From Portunus trituberculatus (lineage: Eukaryota; Arthropoda; Malacostraca; Decapoda; Portunidae), in NCBI RefSeq assembly GCF_017591435.1, contig NC_059294.1, forward strand, positions 13,466,604 through 13,530,603: DNA of 64,000 nucleotides. Direction: 5' to 3'. This document shows positions 32,221 through 43,898 of the stretch, in pieces. The notes under the pieces were generated by a model that made no database searches, was not told the origin of the DNA, and was given only the letters and a program-made list of their open reading frames with translations. Each line of letters starts with the position of its first letter. The first letter of the stretch is position 1. The position numbers and the translations under genes are program-made.

Positions 32221-32992
32221 ATCTAGAATCTAGATCATCAGCTGACATTTTATCATAAACTTCCAAGGCTTTTCCCTTGAGTTTATTCACGACGAAGCCT
32301 ACCCATCTCTCTCGAGACCAAGCAAACTCCTTGGCTTTCCTCTCGAAGCAAACAAACTCTTTAGCCTCATCAAATTCAGGGACTAGCTGGAGACTTTGAA
32401 TTAAAGTACGCTCTACACTCTGTTCTCCTCCTCCTCCTACACTACCAACAACTCCAGGCGTACTTACTGCATGGCGAGTTCTCTCCCACTCCAACTCTCT
32501 ATCTTTATCTGCCCTTTCTCTCTCCATCTCCATTCTCATCATCTCCATCTCTCTAGCCTCCTTCTCTGTTGCTAGTCTCTGAATTTCTCGTTTCTCCTCC
32601 GCAGCTAGTCTGTTTGACTCTCGTCTCTCTTCCGCAGCTAATCTCTTCAACTCTCGCCTCTCTTCTGCTTCTATCTCCATTTTCCTCATTTCCAGCTTTA
32701 ATCTCAGTTCCTCCAGTCTGGCAGCTGACTGGACACTATCAATACTGTTTGCGGAACTAGATCGTCGGGAGCCTTCCCTGCTTCCGATACTTCTGCCAGG
32801 GCTAATATGTCCCACGTCACCTTCACTGGGACCGCCACGTCCGTTATCATGAGACATACGTGCGTCCTCACTGACCCCACGCGCGGCCAACGACTCATCA
32901 TACCCACGTGGTGAGTCTCGCCGGCTCACACTCGCATCCTCACCCTCCACTGGTGAGGTGAAAAAGCCAGTAACTCTCTCCATGGTGCTCAC
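32219..32992 (-). pseudogene. Gmr1-like Gag N-terminus with long coiled coil
   Basis: The start is the ATG at 32992 (MSTMERVTGFFTSP). After a Ser/Arg-rich stretch, a highly charged helix carries repeats of the type RLAAEERRESNRLAAEEKRE and MMRMEMERERADKDRELEWE, about 80 residues likely to form a coiled coil for Gag assembly. The capsid core begins at LVPEFDEAKEFVCFERKAK, SRERWVGFVVNKLKGKALEV. The frame is lost at KMSADDLDSR because of a small duplication (TCTAGAATCTAGAT at 32222-32235) and resumes in the next frame as Gag C-terminus. Confidence 0.88.
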
Positions 32993-32999
32993 AAGGACT

Positions 33000-33671
33000 C
33001 GTTCTCACAAACAATAAAATAATATAAGTAATAATACCCCACACAATACACTACACCACTATAAAAGCACTTGGTTTATCCTGGCGAGGTCGCCACTTTT
33101 ATGTTACGTACGCCACACGGCTGCGGTTAACTGCTACAGCTCACTAGAGTGTTATTCTGGCAAAATCGCCAACTTTGTTACGGTCAGTACAGTGGGGATT
33201 ATAAAACACTCCACAGAGTCCCCACTACTATAACTCACAGCCACTGTAACCCTCAGGTTCTTTCAAGGTCGCCAACAGTGTATAATTTCCCCCACTGTAA
33301 GGGAATCTCCTCAGCAACTCCTTCTCCTCCTGTACCCAACTAAGTAGATTTTATAAATGGTAGATGTTATGTGTACCAGGGCGAGGCCTTAATACCCCCT
33401 AGAGAAACCGCCCACAAGGACAATTCCACCCACTTCTCTATGAAGTATTAATGCCTCTCCGCACGCCTTGTCCACAGACTGTGATAACTCACAGACCGGA
33501 ACAACACGCGCGGTATATTATATTACTATACTATTCTACTATAACAAGTGCTTACTAACACCTGTCAGACTGACATCCCTGGCCTACTACTACTGCAATA
33601 TATGATGTGTACAGCACATCCAGTGATGTACACACAAGCCCAGACACCACCTACGGGTGACACCAGCTATA
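33000..33671 (-). promoter_or_regulatory. Leader and LTR region with three primer-binding-like repeats
   Basis: Between Gag and the matched LTR part lies sequence with three related boxes: TCCTGGCGAGGTCGCCA (33078), TTCTGGCAAAATCGCCA (33154), and TTCTTTCAAGGTCGCCA (33258). On the minus strand the first reads TGGCGACCTCGCCAGGA, whose first eight bases fit the 3' end expected of a tRNA-Arg. An LTR-ending CA lies just before it (GTACGTAACATAAAAGTGG). If so, the 5' LTR extends to about 33105. Confidence 0.5.
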
Positions 33672-34668
33672 CACGGAGTCCAAATACTCATTGCAGACAA
33701 GTCTGGCGGACGACAACTACGCACCACTGGCTGACATGAAGCCTCTCAGCATTCAATAGTGTGTGGGGCTACCACCACTACAATACAGTATACTACTGAA
33801 ACTATACAAAAGATGGTGGGGGCACACAGCCGCCCACCAAACCCCACTGGTGACTACAACCACCAACAGCAAAAACAGGACGAACCAACAACACGTCCTC
33901 CCGCGCCGCTCCACCCGAGTGGACGAACGCACGAGAAATGCAGCCAAACTTACTACACCTCTCTCCCAGAGCAACAAGCCCGTTGCTCTAACAGTCACGG
34001 TCTGCCCAGTAGCAAGCCAGCTACTCAACAGGAGGGCACAACTCCCAGACCGATGACTAGCGAGTACTGGTAATGCACAGTCCAGCCACACGTGTCTCTT
34101 ACTGTGCCGAGAACGTACGTGTTAACTCCGCTGAAGACTGGCCGGTACTATAAACAGTATACTACTGATACTACACAACAGATGGTGGGGCACACAGCCG
34201 CCCACCAAACACACTGGTGACCACGGCCACCAACAAAACGACAATCAGGACGAGACAGTAACGTGTCTCTCCGCGTCGCCACTCACAAGAGGGGATGAAC
34301 GCAAAAACACGGGAAATGCAGCCAACCCTACTACACTTCCCTTGGAACAACAAGCCCGTTGCTCCACACTGTCACGGCCAAACCAGCAGCAAACCAGCTA
34401 CTCAAAAAAGAGGGCACAACTCCCAGACCGAGACTGGTGAGCACCCAGAACAGCCCAGCAACACGTGTCTCCACCCTGTGCCAGAAACCAAGAGCGCACG
34501 TGTCTACCTCCGCTGAAGACTGGCTGGTTACTGATGTGAAGCTCGCAGGCACACAAAATGGTGGAGAGGGAGGTGGGTTGTCTGCTCAGCAGAACAGCCC
34601 GAGGGGCCCGCGATGGGTAGCCATAGGCTACACATATAATGAAATAATAATTTAAAGGGGTTAAATAT
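33672..34668 (-). repeat. 5' LTR (matched portion) of the Gmr1-like element
   Basis: Direct-repeat partner of 24864-25845. It contains two internally duplicated blocks of about 350-400 bp (33765-34105 and 34135-34520), recognisable by GGTGGGGGCACACAGCCGCC / GGTGGGGCACACAGCCGCCC and AGGGCACAACTCCCAGACCG in each. Outer edge at the (TA)n tract at 34671. Confidence 0.8.
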
Positions 34669-34670
34669 GC

Positions 34671-35656
<986 letters not shown>

Positions 35657-35744
<88 letters not shown>
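35657..35744. repeat. (TA)n microsatellite
   Basis: Pure dinucleotide array of about 88 bp. Confidence 0.97.
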
Positions 35745-35747
<3 letters not shown>

Positions 35748-36599
35748 CAAAACAGAAATAAAATTTTCAGGAAGAAAGATTCTGGATCTTACAAATGCGC
35801 ATATCCAAATTTGCCATTTGGAGAGATTTGTTCTATGGTACTACCTTAGGTATAACTGATGTGATTATGGATAAAATATAAATTTGATAAGTATTTATTG
35901 GTATGAAAATGATGGTGACTGTGGTCCCTCATATCGACTATGAGATCCCATTAGGGATGAGCATGGTCCGTTGTATATCATCTAATAGATCCCATATGGG
36001 ATGAGCGTGGTCTGCCGTATCTCGGCTGAGAGCATCAATTGGTTTACTTCATTTTTGGTCCATTATGCGGTCATTTAAAAAAAAAAATTGGAAAAAGCAT
36101 AGGAGTAAAAATACCTTACATAGGGCTGTATTTTTACATGGTATAAGTGTTTTTGCAAAATTAATACAAAAAATGTGTCGTCGTCTTTAAAGGATTAATG
36201 TAATGTGTGACTGTTTTCAACAAAGTCACATGTTACATTATAATCTTAAATCCCTTTATAAATAATGAAGAAGCTTCACTTCTGAAACCCACTGGTTTAA
36301 ACCCTCTTATGATGAATGTACTCCAAAAAGTGCACAAGCATTGTGTTCTGCTTAGGCCTATCATTGCTGCATATAATACTGCCTCATAATAACTATTTAT
36401 GTTGGAGGCAGGAGAGAGAGAGAGAGAGAGAGAGAGAGTATCTATTGTGGATGGGTGGTGCTGCATCTACTAAACTCGGTAAACTGTATCAAGTTTTTCA
36501 TGCTTTTCATTAAGAACTTTTTCTTTTACATATCTATGATTATCTGTGATATACTAAACTAATCTGTGGTCACATTTTTCATTAAGGCCTTATAAAATT
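35745..36599. other. Unassigned AT-rich sequence with a short duplication and (GA)n
   Basis: Two imperfect copies of GAGATCCCATTAGGGATGAG / TAGATCCCATATGGGATGAG, each followed by a GTGGTCTGCCGTAT-type tail, occur at 35941-36020. (GA)n lies at 36411-36438. No gene recognised. Confidence 0.45.
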
Positions 36600-37050
36600 T
36601 TTGGTGATGGTTGTGGTGATAGTGGTGGTGTGTGGTGGTTGTGGTGATAGTGGTGGTTGTGGTGGTGGTGGTGATGGTAGTGGTGGTTGTGGTGGTAGTG
36701 GTGGTGGTGATGGTAGTGGTGGTTGTGGTGTTAGTGGTGATGGTTGTGGTGATAGTGGTGGTTATGGTGGTAGTGGTGATGGTTGTGGTGGTTGTGGTAA
36801 TGGTTGAGTAGAAATGGGTGATGGTGGAAATGGGTAGTGGAGGAAATGGGTGAGTGGAAATGGGTAGTGGTGGAAATGGGTGATGGTAGAAATAGGTGAT
36901 GGTGGAGTTGGATCAGTGAAAATGGGTGAATGGAAATGAGTAGTGGTAGTGGAAATGGGTGGTGGTAGTAGAAATGGGTGAAAGTGGAAATAGGTGATGG
37001 TGAAAATGGGTGGGGTTGGAAACCAGTGATGGTGGAAATAGACGAAATTT
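36600..37050. repeat. GGTGGT/GGTGAT-rich minisatellite and GGAAATGGGTGATGGT repeats
   Basis: 36601-36806 is a diverged (GGTGGTDGTGGTGATAGT)n array that reads as poly-Gly/Ser only by chance. 36806-37040 is a second array of about 16-24 bp units around GGAAATGGGTGATGGT. Confidence 0.9.
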
Positions 37051-37325
37051 ATTTTCTTTAAATTTGAAAGTAAACTTCTTTTAATTTGAAGTTCAGGTTT
37101 TTTAATTTGAAAGTCAACTTTTTCAATTTGAAAGCCAACTTTTTAATTTGAAAGTCAACTTTTTTAATTTGAAAGTAATTTTTTTTATTTGAAAGTTTCC
37201 TTAATTTGAAAGTGGTTTTTAAATTTGAAAGTTAGTTTTTTTTTTTTTTGAAAGTCAGCTTTTTTAATTTGAAAGTCAGTTTTTTTAATTTGAAGTTCAA
37301 TTTTTTTAATTTGAAAGTTAAAAAA
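37051..37325. repeat. About 21-bp AT-rich minisatellite (TTTAATTTGAAAGTCAACTT)
   Basis: Roughly twelve diverged tandem units with core TTTTTTAATTTGAAAGTCA between 37060 and 37320. Confidence 0.9.
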
Positions 37326-37372
37326 TGTAGTTGGCACCTTGGTGGGAGTGAATGTAAACAAACCTAATTACC

Positions 37373-37519
37373 ATGATGTCTTCCTCCAGTGACAATGCTG
37401 AAGCTGTGGTTGCTCTTCTTTCGGCATACCAGAAGAGTCAACAGGAAAGAAAGTGCCTGCAGATATGTCCCTGGCTAAGTAGAAGGAAAGAAAAGAGTGT
37501 GTACCACACTCTAAATTAG
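37373..37519 (+). pseudogene. PIF/Harbinger transposase N-terminal relic (tentative)
   Basis: A short frame from ATG at 37373 reads MMSSSSDNAEAVVALLSAYQ, KSQQERKCLQICPWLSRRK, EKSVYHTLN, then TAG. The acidic-serine start and the Lys/Arg...PWLSRR...YHTL pattern resemble the N-terminus of PIF/Harbinger nucleases ahead of the DDE domain. No DDE block follows. The next 600 bp (37520-38100) hold a 22-bp palindrome, CAAGACCAACATGTTGGTCT plus TG, at 37836-37857, and no other recognisable coding sequence. Confidence 0.4.
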
Positions 37520-38104
37520 CCTACATTTCTCATAAGAAAATTGCTAATCTTAAGACTATGCACAATTGTGATCAAATAAAATCCTGACAAGTCTTCAATC
37601 CTCTATCCTCACCTCTAACAACACCCTGCATTGAAGGAAACTTCTTGTAGAATGGCAGCTATTTCATTGAATGACGATTTGCACGTTTTTTTTACTGTCT
37701 AATTCATTTCTGGGGTCCCAGATGCCTTCTTTTTTCCCTCACCAACTCTAGCATCATCTTCTCTACACCTGAAGACCATATTTTCATAGCTTACTCCGTG
37801 ACATAACAACGTAAATAGTCACAAATCGACAAGCAAGACCAACATGTTGGTCTTGATTTGCAACTGCTTTTAGCAGTCGCTAGTGCCGATTGCAAGTCTG
37901 AAACTTTATGTACGTAAAAAAATTGTAAATTAGTACGTGTGAACCCACCTTTACATACACACAAAAGTCTGCTAGCCTTGTAACAATGGTGAAGTCACAA
38001 CACTGATTTTTTTTTTTTAAGCATGAGGAAACGCTACCAAGAGAAACAAAATGTTAGAAAAAAGGGGCCCACTGAAACTGCAGGTTCCCTAATAGGTGAA
38101 GAGT
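37520..38104. other. Unassigned; contains a 22-bp palindrome
   Basis: Possible remainder of the Harbinger-like relic. The sequence around 37925-37955 (TTAGTACGTGTGAACCCACC) could be a terminal repeat, but no partner was found. Confidence 0.35.
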
Positions 38105-40430
38105 AATCCAAAATCAAGGGACAAATGTCTTGACACCTATCTCTTAAAAGAAATTAAGTTGTAAAAAGATGGAAATACAGAAGTAGGTAGGGAGCTCCAG
38201 TTTGCCAGTGAAAGGTATCAATGATTGAGAGCACTGGTTAACTCTTGTATTAGAAGGTTAGGCAGAATAGGGATGAGAGGAAGAAGAAAGTCTTGTGCAG
38301 CAAGATAAAAGATAGATGCAACATTTTGGCGTTGAGAAAGAGGCTGAAGAGTCAGTCAGAGGAGGAAGTTGATGAGACAAAAAGCTTTTGATTCCATCCT
38401 ATCTAATAAAGCTATATGAGTGGAACCCCCCCAAAACATGCAAAGAGTACTCCATACAAGGACAGATAAGGCCCTTGTACAGAATTAGCAGTTGGAGGGG
38501 CGAGAAAAACCGGCAGAAACACTGCAGAACGCCTAAATTCATAGAAGCTGTTTTAGCAAGAGATGAGATATGAAGTTTCCAGTTAAGATTATGTGTAAAG
38601 GACAGACCGAGGATATTCAGTATGAAAGAGGGAGACAGTTGAGTGTCATTGAAGAAGAGGGGATAGTTGTCTGGAAGGTTGTGTCGAGTTGATAGATGGA
38701 GGCACTGAAAACTACAAAGTTTTCTCTGCCCCAATCAGAAATATTAGAAAAATCAGAAATCAGGTGTTCTGTGGCATCCCTGCCTGATTTGTTGACTTCC
38801 TGAAGGGTTGGACATCTTTGAAAGGGCATGGAAAGATGCAGGGTGGTATCATCAACATAGGAGTGGATAGGGCAAGAAGTTTGGTTAAGAAGGTCATTAA
38901 TGAATAATAGAAAGAGTGGGTGATAGGACAGAACCCTGAGGAACACCACTGTTAATAGATTTAGTTGAAGAGCAGTAGCTGTCTATCACAGCTGCAATAG
39001 AACAGTTGGAAAGGAAACTTGAAATAATGTTGCAAAGAGAAGAATAAAAACTGTAAGAGGGCAGTTTTGAAATCAAAGCTTTGTGCCAGACTCTATCAAA
39101 AGCTTTTGATATGTCTAACGCAACAGCAGACGTTTCACCGAAATCTCTAAAAGAGGATGACCAAGACTCAGTAATGAATGCCAGAAGATCACCAGTAGAG
39201 CAACCTTGACGGAAGCCATACTGGCAATCAGATAGAAGATTGTGAAGTGACAGATGTTTAAGAATCTTCCAATTCAGGAAAGATTCAAAAACTTTAGACA
39301 AGCAAGAGATTAAAGCTATAGAACAGTAGTTAGAGGGATTAGAATGGTCACCCTTTATAGGAACAGGCTGAATGTAGGCAAACTTCCAGCAAGAAGGAAA
39401 GGTAGAAGTCGATAGACATAGTTGAAAAAGTGGCCAGGTAAGGTACAAGCACAGCAGTTTTTTTTGAGAATAATAGGAGGGATCCCATCAGGTCCATAAG
39501 CTTTCTGAGGGGTTTAGGCCAGCGAAGGCATGGAAAACGTTATTATGAAGAACTTTAATCACAGGTATGAAATAGTCATAGGGAGGAGGAGAGGGAGGAC
39601 CAAGCCCAGAATCATCCAAGGTGGAGTTTTAGCAAAGGTTAGAGAGAAGAGTTCAGCTTTAGAGACAGATGAGATGATGCCATCAAGATGAAATAAAGGA
39701 GGGAAAGATAAAGTAAAGTTGTTGGAGATGTTTTTGGCCAGATGCCAGAAGTCATGAAGGGAGTTGGAGTTTGAAAGTTTGACATTTTTTATTTATGAAA
39801 GTGTGTTTGGCAAATTGAAAAACAGACCTGGCATGATTCTGAGCAGAAATATAAAGTGTGTGAGAGTCAGGAGATGGAAGAGTCAAATACCTCTTGTGGA
39901 CAACCTCTCTATCCTGTATAGCACGAAAACAGGCTGTTAAACCTAGGTTTAGAAGGTTTAGGTTGAGAAAAAAGAATGAAGAATGTATGCCTCCATGCCA
40001 GACACTGTCACCTCTGTTATGCATTCAGCACACAGAGAGTGGTCTTTGACATTGAAACAGTGATCATCCCATGGAAAATCAGCATAATACCCCCTCAGGT
40101 CCCCCGAACTAGGAGAGACAAAACACCAGTGGCACCTCCGTTTTGGGGGATCCTGAGGAGGAATTGGAGAAATACATCAATATACAGAAATGAGACTGTG
40201 ATCAGAGGAGCCTAATGGAGAAGATAGGGTAACAGCATAAGAAGAATGTTGGGTGTTATGTCCAAGATGGTCAGGAAAACGAGTAGGGTGTTGCACCAGT
40301 TGCTCTAGGTCATGGAAGATAGCAGAGTTGAAGGCTAGTTCACCAAGATGGTCAGTGAAGGGAGAGGAAAGCTAAAGCTGGTGGTGAACATTGAAATCTC
40401 CAAGGATGTCCTGTCTTCTTACTGCTGGAA
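38105..40430 (-). mobile_element. LINE family A, copy A4 (5'-truncated)
   Basis: A minus-strand copy running from the GDFNVHHQ region (about 40430) to the 3' region (about 38105). Readable blocks: SAQNHARSVFQFAKHTFINK (39840-39750), CWKFAYIQPVPIKGDHSNPS (39390), LLSDCQYGFRQGCSTGDLLA (39240), VALDISKAFDRVWHKALISK (39120), INSGVPQGSVLSPTL (38950), SYVDDTTLHLSMPFQRCP (38850), and ILGLSFTHNLNWKLHISSLA (38600). The active-site box reads YVDD rather than YADD. Frameshifts and stops are numerous. The 5' truncation is typical of incomplete reverse transcription. Confidence 0.92.
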
Positions 40431-41080
40431 AGGTAACAAGCCATAATTATAATTTATAAAGAAAATGGGACAAAAATAAATACAATATTTTCTATATAAT
40501 TGAAAAAATATAGAATCTTTAATGATATAAATTTTCTGATACATTATCTTTTCCTAATGTCCTTTTACGTTGGATCTTATGTAACATTGGTACACAATTT
40601 TCTGTCAGTGAATTTAAGTCATACTATGTTGAAAGTAAAGCACATAATATATCTGATTCCAGTTATAAAAAAGTACAGTTTCAAGGAAAACATATCCATT
40701 ATCTACCCTTTATGTTAATTTTCAAATTACATAATTAAATAAGTCTTGTACAAGATGTTAGAATGGAAAAATACCTATCCTCTATATGTGAAGTACTTTG
40801 AGTTGTACCCACTTTGCTCCTTATATTAATCATGTTCATATTCTATGAATGAATAGGTATTTAAAAAAAAAACTATAAATGATAAAAAAAATAATGACAA
40901 TATGGAATTGTAAATTTATTAAAGTTAATTCTTGTAATAAATTCAAACTTAACAAAACAACTGAAACATGAAAAATGGGAATGATATTTATTACACACTG
41001 TGGTCCATGTCCACAGTACTAAGTCAGTTATGAGGGATGAATGTTTAACTGTTTCTATAATATACTTTCTTTATGAAGTA
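40431..41080. other. AT-rich sequence, 3' flank of the exon at 41081
   Basis: No transposon or coding sequence recognised. AATAAA on the minus strand at 40992-40987 lies about 90 bp downstream of the stop codon of the exon at 41081-41758 and could serve as its poly(A) signal. Confidence 0.45.
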
Positions 41081-41758
41081 CTAAGAAATTTTATATTCTT
41101 CTGAATATATTCTTCTATATTTATCCTCACTTACAGGTACAATCTTATGTTCTTCACACCATGGCACATAAAAATCTCTGAACATTTTCTTTAATGTCAT
41201 ATTTCTATTAATGTACATTTCTATGTGTCTTCGAGCTGCCTGAAGTGACTGTTCTGAGTATTTGTTTGGCCGGTTACTGTGTTTTCCGCGCTGGTCTGGC
41301 TTTGGAAGCAAGTTGCCAGCCTTCATTTGCTTCATCAGGTTCCCAATTCTTCCTCGGCTATTTTGTAAACCATGAACACCCATAAACATTTCCTTGCACA
41401 CTTCCACATGTTTTCCACGAACTTTACACCAGTAAGTGAATGTGTATGTTCTTCTGTTTGATCCCTTTACATAATGTCTGCTCACAGGCTTAATTGATAT
41501 ATTTCCATAGAGATACACATTTTGTTCATCAAAATTCCCCATATCCCAGAAGGCTGAAAAAATTTCATTGGCTCCAAGTTCAATTTTAGACCAGCACTTT
41601 TTTTTACAGTTGCATGGTTGACCCATTACTCTTCCTTTGATTTCCTTGCCAGTTGCACGAGAAACATATGGACGGCCCTGGTCTCTGAAATATTTCTGGT
41701 GAGTCTTCTTGTGTAAGTTATTAGGGATTGCCTCTTTTTCACGTTGGACTCTTGGTAT
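41081..41758 (-). CDS. Terminal exon of an uncharacterised arthropod multicopy protein
   Basis: An intact 225-codon segment ends with TAG at 41083-41081. The upstream boundary looks like a splice acceptor on the minus strand (GCCATTTTCAG at 41769-41759), giving a phase-0 exon that opens IPRVQREKEA. Visible features: GQPCNCKKKCWSKI (Cys cluster), IFSAFWDMGNFDEQNVYLYG, FTYWCKVRGKHVEVCKEMFM, GVHGLQNSRGRIGNLMKQM, then a basic stretch PKPDQRGKHSNRPNKYSEQS and WCEEHKIVPVSEDKYRRIY. The pattern matches, from memory, a family amplified in many insect genomes that is suspected to be transposase-derived; function unknown. The lack of stops suggests a recent or selected copy. Upstream exons were not identified. 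Confidence 0.6.
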   Translation of the reverse strand: MPRVQREKEAIPNNLHKKTHQKYFRDQGRPYVSRATGKEIKGRVMGQPCNCKKKCWSKIELGANEIFSAFWDMGNFDEQNVYLYGNISIKPVSRHYVKGSNRRTYTFTYWCKVRGKHVEVCKEMFMGVHGLQNSRGRIGNLMKQMKAGNLLPKPDQRGKHSNRPNKYSEQSLQAARRHIEMYINRNMTLKKMFRDFYVPWCEEHKIVPVSEDKYRRIYSEEYKIS

Positions 41759-41873
41759 CTGAAAATGGCAATTATGTATTTTATTCATGACAGTGCTGAA
41801 TAGACATTTACATTTACTTTGTTATGATTATCACTTTCAATTATTCCTTAATTTCTTGATGGACACAAATGAG

Positions 41874-42309
<436 letters not shown>

Positions 42310-42439
42310 ATTTATGCAGAAACTGGGAGAAAAAATATTAAAACACCGGTAACCCAAGTAATAGAGAAATTTTCAAAGAAATATAATCAGAAATGTCTGA
42401 ATAGAAAAAAGAAAAGATAGGAGACCTTATAATTACAAA

Positions 42440-42525
42440 TCTCAAGTAAGTGAATAAGTGTAGCACACACACAGTTCGGGATTATTTGAAAGAGGAAAAG
42501 CCGGATGTAATGTGCATCGTTGAAA

Positions 42526-42574
<49 letters not shown>

Positions 42575-43830
42575 AGATCCATGTCAACTTTAAAGAGGAA
42601 GGATATGATACATGAAGGATAAAGGGGGAAGAGGAGTGCTAATAAAGGTTCATGATAATATATGTGTGGAGGATGTGCAATATGGTGAGGACAAAGTGGA
42701 AATAATGGGAGTAACAATCAGAACAGAAGATTTGAAGAAAAGAAAAATTATAGTTACATATGTTCCACCAAAAACTAATACATGGGGATCAGAAGAACAA
42801 ATATGCAGAGAGAGATGATAAAGTGCCTAGATAACATGATAAGAAAAGATAGAAGAATACTCTTAGTTGGAGACTTTAACTGTAAGAAAATAAACTGGAG
42901 AGAGATGGAAGTAATGGATAATGCTGGACAGTGCAGCGAGAAAGTGTTACAGTTGACTATGGTTAATACAATGGGCCAGTGGGTGGAGGAGTCAACAAGG
43001 TACAGGGGGAAGAACCATCATTGCTTGACCTAGTTTTCACAAAGAAACCAGAGCCCCCTCCAATCATACAATACCTTAGTTCAATGGGGAAAAGTGATCA
43101 TGTGACATTAGAGATGCAAATACAGGAAGATGAGATAAGTTACAGAGAGGACTATAAAGGAGAAAGATGAAATTATGCAAGAGTGGATCTTGAAAAATTA
43201 AGGATTTATTTTGCTGATATTGAGTGGAGTAATAATATGTGCAGAAAGACTGTACAAGAGAAATATGATATATTCTTGCAGAAATACAATGAAGGAGTAA
43301 AAAAGTTTGTTCCTGTTTATAGAGTTCAGAAAAAAATACATGCTTGGTACAATGCTAGATGCATACAAGTAAAAAAGGCAAAAGATAAAGTGTGGAAGAA
43401 ACTCTTAAAGCAGAGAAATGACTATAACAGACAGCAGTACAAAGATGCTAGAAATGAATATATTAGAGTAAGGTGAGAGGAAGAAAGAAAGTTTGAGAAA
43501 GATGTAGTGGATAAAAGCAAAGATGAACCCAAATTTTTCTACAAGCTTATAAACGGCAAAACAAAGAATAAGGAAACAATTGAAAAAATAATTAAAGAAG
43601 GAAAGACATACCAAACAGAGGACATATGTGAAATATTGAATGAGAGCTTCAAAACGTTATTCACTGCAGAAGATGATTTCACAGAACCTAATAGAGAGGC
43701 AAGCAACCAAGAGACACAGGAAGGATTGAGGAATGTGCTGCAAAAACAGAAAATTAGAGAATTGCTAGTAAAAGTAGATGAAAGAAAGGCAATGGAGCCG
43801 AGTGTCAGGATGGATAAAGAGAGAACATAG
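42440..43830 (+). pseudogene. Family B LINE endonuclease (copy B1)
   Basis: Pieces in several frames: VMCIVETK, then the A run, GKRGVLIKVHDNICVEDVQ-like sequence near 42630, IIVTYVPPKTNTWGS (42740), ILLVGDFNCKKINWREME (catalytic GDFN), GKSDHVTLEM (catalytic SDH), and the linker to RT (YFADIEWSNNMCRKTVQEKY, HAWYNARCIQVKKAKDKVW). Stops and frame changes occur near 42790, 43030 and 43477. The product would nick target DNA for target-primed reverse transcription if intact. Confidence 0.85.
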
Positions 43831-43898
43831 AGAACAACTGGTGGAACATATTAAGATATATAATCTACAGTAATGAATGGAAGAGAAGGTAAAAGAGC

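Noticed and set aside
36601..36807. Gly/Ser-rich protein
   Set aside because: The frame is a translation of a GGT-rich minisatellite.
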